DNA of 64,000 nucleotides from positions 8,698,501 through 8,762,500 of the forward strand of contig JAILWY010000005.1 in NCBI GenBank assembly GCA_022113835.1, written 5' to 3'. The notes beneath the pieces are model-generated. The model was given only the letters and a program-made list of their open reading frames with translations. It was not told the origin of the DNA and searched no databases. The stretch is from Atopsyche davidsoni (taxonomy: Eukaryota > Arthropoda > Insecta > Trichoptera > Hydrobiosidae). The position numbers and the translations under genes were made by a program. Below are positions 37,001-45,900 of this stretch, in pieces (within the stretch, counting starts at the first letter, position 1; every line of letters starts with the position of its first letter).

Positions 37001-37677
37001 TTACCAGCTGCAATAAGGTAATTTATTTTTTAACTGAAAATTGAAATATTTCAAAGATTACTAAGATTTTTTTAAAATATCTTATTTTCAATAATTTTAT
37101 CATAGACATCAAACTGAGTAAGAAAATGTCACCAGGTTTTATTTTTTTACTATTTTATTTCATTTAAAAGATGAATAATGATAAATAAAATATATCTACT
37201 TATGGTAGGGTTTTTTAAGATTCATATAAAATTATTAAATGTAAATATTCCATCAGCCATAAGAATTTAAATATGGTTAAATTCATAACAAAACAATAAT
37301 TTATCTTTGTCACAACTTTAAAAGTTATTACTATCTCTCATATTGTATTAATATCACTTTTAATTTGTAAACATGTTACATCTTTATTTTAGGTTGAAAA
37401 TTACCTTATGCTTAGTGAATACGAGAACAATCTAATAGCAGAAATGCCGATGATTCTCGATCGCAAAAGTCGAAAGTGGTCATTGGCCAGAGGCAGCAAC
37501 CGTCCAGCACCCATTAGTGGAGTTCCCGCAGTTGCCGAGCAGTCCATAGACCCCGAAGAAGGAATAGCACAATTACCTCCCTTGAATAGCTACGGCAGAG
37601 TACCCAAGTGGAAACTAACACCGCAACATACTGCCAATAATAGACTTATAACAGTCATAGATGAGGCTTCCGTATAA
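3848..37677 (+). CDS. SLC16/monocarboxylate-transporter-like protein (11 coding exons, 699 aa)
   Basis: Plasma-membrane transporter of the SLC16 (MCT) family within the major facilitator superfamily. Members move monocarboxylates or related small metabolites, often with protons; the substrate of this one is unknown. Coding exons: 3848-4039, 5564-5768, 32661-32834, 34241-34400, 34930-35237, 35405-35626, 35858-35995, 36075-36204, 36312-36427, 36848-37017, 37393-37677. All junctions keep frame and the total is 2100 nt. The MCT signature EGGWGW is at about residues 88-93 and the family's second motif appears as YFKRRRELVE at about 212-221, without the usual LAxG. Twelve hydrophobic segments can be traced from about residue 92 to 500, with a basic loop (about 275-320) between TM6 and TM7. 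The N-terminus (1-87) is acidic and the C-terminus (about 505-699) is cytosolic and polar. ATG 3848 follows an in-frame stop at 3803. The exon 1 donor (GTCATG) is weak, so exon 1 is the least certain part. I do not assign an orthologue. Confidence 0.85.
4040..5563 (+). other. transporter intron 1
   Basis: AT-rich intron. A more balanced stretch at about 4.58-4.80 kb (containing GGAGAGGGGAAGTCCCGG) stands out but matches no element I recognise. No other gene is visible. Confidence 0.55.
5564..5768 (+). CDS. transporter exon 2: EGGWGW motif and TM1
   Basis: Starts after CTGCACCAG and ends at GCAG/GTAAAA, phase 0 in and phase 1 out. It encodes the SLC16 family signature (PEGGWGWAVCACA) leading into the first membrane helix, then the loop ending PQANIVCAG. 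The exon is extremely GC- and CpG-rich, in contrast to the surrounding AT-rich introns. Longer open frames overlapping it on both strands are shadows caused by this composition. Confidence 0.85.
6040..6350 (-). mobile_element. decayed LINE fragment (3' end of reverse-transcriptase ORF)
   Basis: On the minus strand, conceptual translation with frame breaks gives pieces typical of the C-terminal end of non-LTR retrotransposon ORF2: YKVEALTLKTATMQRIE, EMWIYKRILKIPWIDRV and TNERVLHRM, followed downstream by a degenerate YYYAHI..NKYSILQMI block. The order matches the region after the RT core in jockey/RTE/CR1-type elements. Stops and frameshifts show it is dead. It lies in intron 2 of the transporter, antisense to it. 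Confidence 0.75.
6351..17880. other. transporter intron 2, left part
   Basis: Mostly AT-rich, with no gene I can support. Islands of more balanced, CpG-containing sequence occur at about 7.93-8.07, 9.48-9.65, 11.17-11.27, 11.76-11.93, 13.18-13.33 and 14.57-14.83 kb. They could be intronic regulatory elements or old insertions; none shows terminal repeats or a recognisable protein. A possible untranslated exon at 15.56-15.70 kb is listed separately. Confidence 0.45.
15562..15701 (+). promoter_or_regulatory. possible alternative untranslated first exon
   Basis: A GC-rich block rises abruptly from AT-rich flanks and ends in CTATCCAG/GTAATT, a plausible splice donor. It has no useful long ORF and resembles an arthropod 5' UTR exon. 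If real it could be an internal start for the transporter transcript, joining exon 3 far downstream, or part of a nested non-coding RNA. The evidence is composition and one donor only. Confidence 0.25.
17881..18118. repeat. two tandem copies of a 123-bp foldback unit
   Basis: Each unit has arms of about 30 bp that are perfect reverse complements (17881-17911 with 17941-17971), around a 29-bp spacer. The unit recurs with period 123 at about 18009-18118, nearly identical, so the duplication is recent. The right arm plus spacer resembles the 3' tail of the SINE at 30684-30850 (shared TGATATTTT and GAAAAAATGT..CTTAATCA), so the foldback looks like an inverted SINE tail. Confidence 0.85.
18239..18355. 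repeat. dispersed repeat, copy 1
   Basis: Shares an interrupted but clear match with 33386-33482, for example CCTTACAAAGCTCTAGC here and CCTTACAAAACTCTGGC there, each followed by TTAGATCTGAT or TTAAGATCTGAT. No ends or coding potential are visible. It is probably the tail of an unidentified retroelement. Confidence 0.6.
18356..24845. other. transporter intron 2, middle part
   Basis: AT-rich, with GC-richer islands at about 19.92-20.16, 20.59-20.82, 21.64-21.90, 23.51-23.73 and 24.43-24.64 kb. The 19.92-20.16 kb island is open for 85 codons on the minus strand (Ser/Lys/Glu-rich, then Gly/Leu-rich) but I do not recognise it. The 21.64 kb island is listed separately. No other gene or RNA is supported. 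Confidence 0.4.
21621..21850 (+). other. possible orphan coding exon, unrecognised
   Basis: After a TTCTTCAG acceptor-like site an open frame runs YYIVQAAIDSKHASCPSKL, then KPHDTKACRR, and reaches an ACAG/GTGAGC donor-like site. The spacing of the two cysteines and KP vaguely recalls the end of a thrombospondin type-1 repeat. It could be an exon of a nested gene, a pseudo-exon or chance. The other strand is also open for 76 codons, which weakens the case. Confidence 0.2.
24846..24884. repeat. short dispersed repeat, copy 1
   Basis: TTTTGACAGAGAGTACTTGG followed by GGAATTCCATTTTAATATTT matches 45312-45352, which begins TCTTTGACAGAAAGTACTAA. It abuts the left arm of the large foldback and is absent from the right side, so it marks one end of the ancestral repeat. 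Confidence 0.55.
24879..25071. repeat. large foldback (arms of about 89 bp)
   Basis: The left arm (24879 to about 24967) and right arm (about 24983 to 25071) are reverse complements with only a few mismatches. Both include ACCGGTTTCACCAA or its equivalent and AACATGTGGAAAAT. The loop is only about 15 bp. The structure could be a foldback transposon, an inverted repeat-tail duplication or a hairpin RNA source. No transposase or long ORF is present. Confidence 0.9.
25930..26600. promoter_or_regulatory. CpG-rich island with repeated TCAGCACCG motifs
   Basis: Within about 500 bp there are three TCAGCACCG sites (about 26.08, 26.11 and 26.16 kb), one TTCAGCGCCG, and two inverted GGTGCTGAA sites (about 26.54 and 26.57 kb). 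CCTATAAAAGCC follows at about 26.59 kb. The motif equals the left half of the vertebrate RE1/NRSE element. A short ORF here (25988-26212) has no family resemblance. The island could be an intronic enhancer, silencer or internal promoter. Confidence 0.35.
27535..27614. repeat. hairpin with 24-bp arms
   Basis: 27535-27558 (GTGTGCATTTCAGAAACACT and on) pairs with 27591-27614 with two mismatches, around a loop of about 32 nt. The flanks continue with weaker complementarity. It may be a remnant of a foldback element. Confidence 0.6.
30684..30850 (+). mobile_element. tRNA-derived SINE with 13-bp target-site duplication
   Basis: The perfect direct repeat ATAAAATTAACAT flanks the insert (30671-30683 and 30851-30863). 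The 5' part is tRNA-like: an A-box-like CAGGTAATTGATAATGC, an anticodon-region CACCTGCCATG resembling tRNA-Gly, and a canonical T arm GTGGGTTCGAATCCCAC. It lacks a proper acceptor stem and continues into a non-tRNA tail ending near GAAAAAATGTACTTAATCA, so it is a SINE and not a tRNA gene. The tail is shared with the foldbacks at 17.9 kb. Confidence 0.85.
30864..32165. other. transporter intron 2 between SINE and hAT cluster
   Basis: A GC-richer patch at about 31.05-31.33 kb has no recognisable protein. A hairpin lies at 31.64 kb and a short (TA)n run at about 32.15-32.17 kb. The short run supplied the target site of the hAT element that follows. Confidence 0.5.
31640..31725. repeat. imperfect foldback of about 34-bp arms
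   Basis: 31640-31673 (containing GACGTGACTAGTTTC) pairs imperfectly with 31692-31725 (containing GAAACTAGTAGCGTC), around a loop of about 18 nt. The layout and the GTTTC core next to the loop resemble the larger foldback at 24.9 kb, so the two may come from the same repeat class. Confidence 0.6.
32174..32465. mobile_element. non-autonomous hAT element (outer) with perfect 8-bp TSD
   Basis: The ends are CAGTATTTTTCAAC and, reverse-complemented, CAGTGTTTTTCAAC. The target-site duplication ATATATAG is perfect (32166-32173 and 32466-32473). The interior includes the GGGGGGTCGCGG stretch common in hAT MITEs. It has no transposase. A second hAT element has inserted inside it, so the original was about 128 bp. 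Confidence 0.9.
32259..32414. mobile_element. second hAT MITE nested in the first
   Basis: Begins CAGAGGTGTCAAACTCA and ends GTATCTTTGACATGACTG, with GAGGGCC and GCGGGCC near the two ends, the usual pattern of an abundant hAT MITE type. Its TSD is TCCTTCAC/TCCTACAC (32251-32258 and 32415-32422, seven of eight identical). It is 156 bp, non-coding and younger than its host element. Confidence 0.9.
32661..32834 (+). CDS. transporter exon 3: TM2-TM3
   Basis: Encodes WLGALSTAVALLVSP and on to FHQLFFSYG, the second and third membrane helices. It is 174 nt (58 codons) with phase 1 at both ends, so skipping would keep frame. The 3' splice site lacks a pyrimidine tract: it is preceded by GGTG repeats and TGACTAAGTGTGGTGTGCCC before GGCAG, with CTAAG as a possible branch site. 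The donor GTAAGA is good. Very GC-rich. The minus-strand ORFs here are compositional shadows. Confidence 0.85.
32872..33218. mobile_element. pogo/Tigger-like MITE
   Basis: The termini CAGTAAAACCTCGATATAAC and, reverse-complemented, CAGTAAAACCTCGGTATAAC are inverted repeats that continue into CGGAC. The TA on each side (32870-32871, 33219-33220) is the target-site duplication expected of Tc1/mariner/pogo transposons. The 347-bp body is AT-rich and non-coding. It begins 37 bp after the exon 3 donor. Confidence 0.9.
33386..33482. repeat. dispersed repeat, copy 2
   Basis: Second copy of the repeat at 18239-18355, in the same orientation. Shared blocks include CGCACTTTTATATT (CGCAGTTTTATATT in copy 1), TGCCCAA or similar, and the CCTTACAAA..CTCT block. 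Its source element is unknown. Confidence 0.6.
34241..37677 (+). CDS. transporter exons 4-11: TM4-TM12 and cytosolic tail
   Basis: Exon 4 gives TM4 and the YFKRRRELVE motif. Exon 5 gives TM6, the lysine-rich central loop (KIKRKIKDKTK) and TM7. Exon 6 gives TM8-TM9 (AVVLLQAYLGLAWTTG). Exon 7 gives TM10-TM11 (FVQCSQAIPIAIGVPISG). Exon 8 gives TM12 (VIVGSLALFFIDLHRR). Exons 9-11 encode the cytosolic tail, with an RRQSFSREPDRE stretch and an acidic MDLPDNLLEDLDYIGD segment, ending at TAA 37675-37677. All acceptors and donors are GT-AG with consistent phase. These exons are far less GC-rich than exons 1-3. Confidence 0.88.
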
Positions 37678-39013
37678 ATTAATTCTTATTCAAAAAACAA
37701 AAATTTGTAGGGTATTTTTTTTACGAGTAATTCCCAAAAAATCGTGACATGTAAAACTAATTATACATAATGATAATGGGAATATTCATAAGTAATGTAA
37801 CCTAGACAACATTTTTAACAATCTTTAGGATCATCTGACATCTGCAGTGGTAAATCCTACCACTTTCGTGGAAGGCCAACGATTTCACATAGGTAGTATG
37901 TTGGCGCTATCCACACTTATTTATTTTCATCACACATTAATTATCAAATTAATTTAATTAGAATCAACCTCGTCTACCTGAATGAAGACCATTCTGCTTC
38001 TATCACTTGAGATTACAGCTGTTTTGGTGATAGCATCTACCCGATGAGACATTGAGTACCTTTATAGTTTCTTGGACACCGACCAAGAATCTTCTAATTC
38101 AATCATCTCAGAAATTTAATCCACTCAACAATCATCCCATTCACAGTTGTGATTTATCATAAACTCTGCATAAATACTCAAAATTAAGGAAATTAAATGT
38201 TGATAATTTTCTATTGTTCTCCTGTATTTCTTCACAAAAAGGAGTTTTATATTTTATTTACATACGTAGGTATTTTAGTACTTTTTATAAAGTGTTTATT
38301 ATAAGAGGAATTTTTAGATATTTTGTTAAAAATGTTCCTATGTAGTATAATTCTGTAGGCAAATATTTAACATAAGACAAAATGTCATAGATTTTACTAA
38401 ATACCTTAAATTATTTCAAAGCATTGACCACCGAAGTATTGTCATATTTTGTTACAAAAATTAATCTCTAACCAAAACTATGCTCTATTTATCTTTCTCA
38501 AGTCTTTTGGTACTTTATTCAAATATATAAGGAAAACTTTTTATGTATATAATTTACATATTAGGTTATAAATTTATTTAGGACGTTTTGCAAAATTAAT
38601 TTACATTAAAAAAATTATTTTTGGCTATCATATTATTTGATTAACAAATAATGGCATATAGTACCTATCAACAGTATTGAAGTAGTAGTCAAATATATGA
38701 ATGATTATTTTCCTTAGAATTAACTCTATTTAAATTTTATTATAATTAATAAAATAATTTAACAAAAAAATGAATTATTTTAAGAGTTTCACTGCCAAAT
38801 ACATTATTTACGTATAAATAAAAAGTAAATTGAGTAGTAGTTCGATTTTCCATTTTTATTTAAAATAATGGACTGAAACAAACCTATTAATAACAATAAT
38901 TGAGATTTTTTATAACTTAAATAAAATGTGTTATCTTTTTACTACATTTTTACTGTAGTGTTAGACATTCATATTTTACTAATACAAACCCACACACACA
39001 TTTACATATATAA

Positions 39014-39104
<91 letters not shown>

Positions 39105-42100
39105 ATAAAATTAAAATAAATGATAACTAAAATTAATAATAATAGTCAAATTACTATAAAAAAACGAATCGCTCATTAGTAGCAAGTCTAGTTTTTGGTT
39201 AGTTAATGATTATTTATTTTGTTATTTATGAATCTAGGTCTAGTTAATTTTTAAATAATATTTATTTTATTTATAAATTAAAGATATCATCTTTCTGAAG
39301 ATTTCAAATCATATAGTTAAAATAATTCAATATTAATACTTAATAATTTATTTGATAGAGAGCTGAAAATGATGAGATTTTACTCATGATTTAATTATTC
39401 TCAATTTATGCTAAATGTGGCAATACTGTGATGTATGATTATAAAATTATTATTTATTTATTTTATCACAAATTTAAAAATTATTATTATTAAATGCTCT
39501 ACAAAATCAATATTAGTTTTTATTGTGAAAACTACTTAAGTGTGTATTTCCTTGCAATTTTGTTTTATACTATACAACTTATACAGAAGTAAATTTTTAC
39601 TTATTATAAAAAAATCTAGTCTAAATTTGTTCAGCTTCCTGAAAGATTTTAATTATGTTGATTACAAGTTGTTTTTGTATCATAAGCAATACGAACACAT
39701 TTTTACTGACAATATTGATGATAATATAATATTGATTCAACAATTGTTATAAAAAAGTTTTGAAACTGATTATGTACGATCACATTTTACATTGTTGAAT
39801 CGCATAACCACCTAATTTCATTATTATTTCATTTAATTCAGAATAATGGTCAATGGCTTTTATAACAAGTTTTGAGGTCATTTTTTTAGTGAAAAACATA
39901 TATAAAAATAATCAAGTAATTCTCATTACTGTAAATAGATTCATATATTTTTACACAAATCAAAAAAATAAAAGGATTTTTCTACTAAAATGTGGGTTAA
40001 TGTAGTCAATTTTATCTTGTGTTTTTGTGATTTACAAACCCTAAAATATTAAGGCCACTTTACAACATTACATTTTGTTTTATAATTATACAATTATTTT
40101 ATGAAAGATTTATTTCCTCCAGATACTTTGGGAAGAAATGACTATAATTGAAATATACTATAAATCATGGGAATTGAATACATGTGTAGTGGCATGTTAT
40201 AAAGACACATATTCAGCGACTGAAAACACAAAAATCACAACATAAACTTTAGTAAAATGAAACAATACTTTTCTGAGCAATATAATATAAACAGCCATAA
40301 ATAAAGAAATACTAAAAAAAATTAAAATAATATATAAGCTCTTATATCTTTTATGTTATCATTAATTTAAACAAAAGGCATGCATTTGTATAGTCCTATT
40401 TATAAAAATATTAATACAATTTTTAGAAATACTTGAAAAATAACAAATTTCTAAAAAATGTCTCCTGAAACTGTCAGGCTTTTCATGTGAATACATTTTT
40501 TTTTTAATAACTGGTAACATGAATGCATCAAAAAATCTAATAAGCGAAACAATTCATAAAATAAAATCTATTTCTTTTAATATTTCATGTGGTCATTTAC
40601 TCCATTTTTATACTTGGAGAAACTTTCTTTAAACATTTTTGGTGAGTTTCATAACTACCAGAGCATTACTTTTTATGTACAAGTATATTTTGTGTTGTTT
40701 TATTCAGTGCCATTTATATTTGAAAGCCTGAGGCTTAACATTTAATTAATTAATTTTATGTAATATTAATGTGATAGTTTACATAAATATAATAACATGT
40801 TTTGAATACCTAGTCCATTTTACTGATCTTCCATATGTGGAGCTTAGCTTATAGTAAACTAAGTATTTCTAATTTATTTGATTGGATTTGTTTTGTTGCA
40901 TAGATATATGAATATGTTTTAATCCTTGTAACTTAAGAAAACCCATAATATTATAATGTAGTACGCATTTAATGAATCGCGTATATTTTCAACAAACCAT
41001 TATGTTAGTAATGATAGCAGAAAAATGTACACAACCACTATACAATCTAAGTTATTATGTATTAGAATGTAACTTTATAAAATTAATAAAACATATTTGC
41101 ATAAATGAATATAAAATTATTTTATTTTACCTTTCCTTTTATGAGAATATTTGTAAATAAAAATTGTGTGATTGTCACCTTTTTTTAACACTTGAAAAAT
41201 CACCTGAAAAAAATCACCAATATCAACTTATTACACATTTAGTATGGAAGCAGAAAACTTCATATTAAAATTAAAACTTTCATTTTAAACCCACTGCAAT
41301 AAATATAAAAAAATAAATCCAAGTAATACTAATGTCTTGATGACATAATGAATCAGTTTATGGGGAGTATAATTGAAGAAATACAGTAATTATCAAGTAA
41401 AATTTAACTACCCACAAGCAGGATTTAAAATTATTATTTGAAAATAATGGAGTATCCATAGTCCAAGTTTCCAAGTGAACTATCAATTTGAAGATTCAAT
41501 AAAATATACAACTGGAAAGGTTAGATAATATAAAATAAAGGTTATAATATTTCAGGGGGTCAAAATAAAAATAAATTTTTACATATCCCTACTCCTACTT
41601 CACAATCTGAAAGTTCCACAAAAATGTCTGTAGCTACTGCAAAGTCTTTTCATATAGCAGTCACTAGTGTTTTAGTTAGGCGAAGGTATTTTAAATAGTC
41701 ACTTCTGTTTTAACTACAAATAGTTCCACTTTGTATTAATTACAAGAGATTTTATAAATCTAATTTATTTAAAATGTGTTATCTTACAAAAAAAATCATA
41801 TAAAACTATGCAAATACTGATGAATGTAAAATTTTATGGTCTGATCAAATCTTTCTAATTTTCAGATTTTCTTTTCAACATATTTGCACTGTGCTAACAA
41901 TTTGATTTTTAGTAACAGTAGTGGTCTCTATAAATAATAAAAGTAATGTTTTTTTTTATTTTATGACTAATAGTACCCAAAGATGTTTACTTTGTTCAAC
42001 TATCATTTAATGAGTTACTTTTTATATTACAAAAGATATAAAAATTAAATTGTATACACAAATAAATAATGGTTGAAATAAATCATTAACCTAGTTAAAG

Positions 42101-42901
42101 AGAATAAAAAAATCATTGGACAAGTATTGTAAATTAACTACAAATTGACAAAATGGTCTTTACAAATTTCATGAGAAAAGTAGTTTAAAAAAGTTCATAC
42201 ACCATCAGAATAATAAAATTATCTAAATAAAATTTATAATAATAATGTTTTCATACATTTCAAAATACATTGTAGATATAATGTTTACTTACTAACTTAG
42301 TTCCAAAATCTTTTAATGGTTACAAACTGTTAAAAATATGAAATGTATTACATAAGAAGGTAGCTGTGTAAAATTGAATTAAAACGTTATAAGATATAAG
42401 TAAATCCGATTAAAGTCGTTATCATTTTCAATTCAATAAGAAATTCGGGACTTCAGCGCACTATTCTCGTAGCAATAACCGATACAAACTAACAAATGAT
42501 TTCGGATATTTTTTTCAGAACTATTTCAGTTTTTACACTTCAGCAGAAAAAAAACTCCGATAGTAATTTTTGTCATTTATTGCAGAGCTCTAATGCTTAA
42601 AGCTGTCAAAATATTAACAAATCTTTTATAAATATTTTTATAAAATGCCAATATTATTTTCTTTATATTAATTTTATTGTCTATGACTCTTTGTGTACTT
42701 TGTCTATTGCCGGCCGCTTGTCCGAGTTTCTGGTTTTCTAAGTGGTGTAAAAAAATGACAGTTTCGTTTCCTATGCGAGTTGAACAATATGAAATTCATA
42801 TGAGTTGTTACCACCAATCGCAATAGTTAATCGCATGGTTTTCAAATCAAACGTTCAATTATATAAAAAAATAGTTTCTTACTCATATATGAGACGCCAG
42901 G
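37678..42901. other. transporter 3' UTR and intergenic spacer
   Basis: Very AT-rich, with no gene. The left part probably contains the transporter's 3' UTR and poly(A) site, which I cannot place among many AATAAA-like strings. The (TA)n tract lies at 39.0-39.1 kb. A slightly GC-richer stretch at about 42.70-42.90 kb (containing GCCGGCCGCTTG) sits just before the DRAM start and is the likely promoter/5' UTR of that gene. Confidence 0.5.
39018..39102. repeat. (TA)n microsatellite
   Basis: About 85 bp of uninterrupted TA dinucleotides, preceded by a short CA run at about 38.99 kb. It is likely length-polymorphic. Confidence 0.95.
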
Positions 42902-45900
42902 ATGCCTTTCGAATTTTTACATCTTTTGCCATTGATATGCTTCGTCCTATTCCCGGGAACATTTTTACTTACGTGAGTATTTATGGTTTCGCATTTATGT
43001 TTATCGCTATTTTAAAGATGTTTTGATAAATAAGCGCCAGTTTAAGCCCGATTAAGCTTACCGTGACTCATCGTGATAGTTTATGACATGACAATGGATT
43101 CGCCTATGACGTTTACGCAAATTTTCCGCTAAATATTGTTTAATATTTTCAGATACATTTGGGCAGTCCTGTTGGAGCACGTTGAACCTGACTTCCCATA
43201 CATCAGCGATGCTGCCACCTACTCCCCCGAAAGTTGCATTTTCGGACAATTAATAAATATTGGATGTGTCCTGCGTACGTATTGAGATTGTGAAATTTGT
43301 CAAAACCCCGTTTACTCGCTTCGCTTTTATCGTTGAGAGAGTGATAATTATTTTTTTGTACTTTTTGAGGTTGTGGAGTCAATATCTTACCATTTTGTAC
43401 AGAATTGGCAAATAAAAAGATATTCTATCGAATAGAACTCTTTGGTAAATTCTTTAAATAAATTACCTAGTGTTACTTGAAGAATCTGGGGGTAGAGACT
43501 GTTAGTTTATAGTTATCATATTGAAACAAATCTTCAAAGATGTCACCAAGAAGAGATAGAATGGGAAAGGGAAATAAGCGAGATCATGGAGGCCACGGCC
43601 GAGGAGAAAATGGAAATGCAGAGAATGCTCGAAACGCTTTCAACCCCAACGATGTATGGACAGAACATGTAAGCTCCTCTGGTAAGAAATACTATTATAA
43701 TAGCCTGTGCGGGATATCACAATGGGATAGACCGACGGACTGGGCTGAGCCACCTCCCCGTAGAGCTCCGCCCACTCGGGATGAGCGTGAACCTGTTGAC
43801 CACCATTCCAAGCGCTACAAAGACAACCACCCACCTGTCAACCACTATGATGCTACTTATCGTGATCACCAGCATGCCGAACATCGTGGTCAGCGAGCCC
43901 CACATTACTCTCGCGGTGAGGTGCAGGTTCTGCATGATACTGATACTTCCTCCGGTGGCAGTACGCCCGTCCTGGATACTGCAGGCCGTGCCAAGGCTAG
44001 CGCACATGATCTACCGCCACCCCTGTCCATGGTCAGCGCTCTGCCACGCAACCTCTCCCACCAGCCAGCGGCTGCCTTGCAGCAAGCCTCAGCCCACAAC
44101 CATCATAACTCACACCCTGATACCGTCAACAGGCACACCCCTCTCAATGCACTGGTCAAGTCCAAAATCGATGGCATTCAGAATGTGGGTGCTTATGGCA
44201 ATTTTAGCCAAAATGACAGCAGCCCCATGCTCAGTCCTTCTCTCTCCAAGTACGTATTGGGCGACTTGGTTAAGCACGTGTCCGGATGGCCCGCCGATGT
44301 GCTTGAAAGGCAAGCCCAGAAGTTCTCAGATGAGAGTTACAACCTTGGGGATATCCAGTGCATGCGAGTATGTACTGAGCTTAAATGTGCTCGGGCGGTA
44401 GTGAGACACGTAGAGATTCAGGCAACTCTTCAGGATCAAAAGCTTATGTATCTTCGACAGTTGATTGAAAGTGTGAAAGAAGTCAAATCCAACTCTATTA
44501 TATCGGGAGACTGAACAGTTTTCACCTGATATTACGGGTTGATACTTTATTGATTGTAACACTTTTCGGTCGCTTTGTTCACTCCTTCCGATTAAAATTA
44601 GCAGTTAGATAAATATCTAACGGTAACACAACTCGAAAGGACAATCTGAATTACTTCAGGCGATCTGCATAGTAGATACTAAATCACTTGTGAAAGAGTG
44701 TTTCTCAGAAAATTTGAGGACTTACGATCTTATATTTTCTATTCTTAAATTCACTCGTTTTTTTTATTGGGTTTTCCTTAGCACTAATCGAAAGGTTTAT
44801 CTTAAATAATTTTTTTTTTTTTAATTAGCAATTATTATTTTTTCATCCCATGTGTGATATAACAGTTCATCAATTTGATGTTTCCAATGATTGTATAGGA
44901 AAAAAATAACAAAAGCAGTATTCAAACATTCTTAATAGGGCATTGTATTAGAAATGTAAAAATGTCTACTTTATTATAGAAGTTGGATTGTGTTTATGAA
45001 AATAGTTTTAAATGATTGTAATTTATGATGTATGCATTTAGTATGAATGAGATTATATATTTTTTATTAGGTGTTAGGATTTAGACTTCCTATCAATTAA
45101 ACAATAGTTTTCTGTATGTTAATTCAAGATATATGAAAATATCAATGTTAATTACTGGATTATTAACTCAATTAGACTACAAGTTTTGCTTCTTCAAAAA
45201 CTCATAACTTTCTTCATAATTCACAATAAATTAGATGCAAAAATTTGTTAAATCAGAAATTTTCTTATCTTTTCGCAGAATTTATTTTCAAACCGCAAAA
45301 TATCTTTATTATCTTTGACAGAAAGTACTAAATAGAATTCCACTGTAATATTATAAACAATAAGTTGATTCGATCTGCCCGTTGAGATCAACCAATGTCT
45401 GTTGACAAAAGCAGTAGCTTTTAAAATAAATATGTAGGAGTATCACAATATATAAATGGAAATGAAAGCTTTATATTTTGAAATTTTAGATTTGTGCCCA
45501 ATCATACAATATCTGTTATGATTATTTTCTATGCTAATTTTCCATACTCTAAATATAATTAGTCATAATTAATTGGTGTATTCCTACGTTATAACTTTAA
45601 ATACTTTTATTATATTAAATTATGTTCCTTTAGTATACTTTATATTCCAACATGAAATCTTAGTGAGCTTCAAACATTGTAGCAGAGCTGTACGGCGAGG
45701 GCATGCAATTAATGAAAATCTGGCCTGTTAAATGACTTATGTTTTTAAGAGGCCCGACAGTGTTCTGTTCACATACAAGACACGACACAGGATACTATCT
45801 TTCAATCAAAAGTAAATTATATTATAAGCCAGCTTTTCATACATTGCATGCCTTCATCGCATGCTTCTGCATTTTAGGTTATTATGGTACGTGTTTTAGG

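Noticed and set aside
39018..39102. Functional origin or matrix-attachment site in the (TA)n tract
   Set aside because: It is a simple microsatellite; nothing else supports a function.
43640..44562. Several ORFs on both strands within the WAC gene
   Set aside because: They are out-of-frame shadows; the 324-codon frame alone carries the WW domain and coiled coil.
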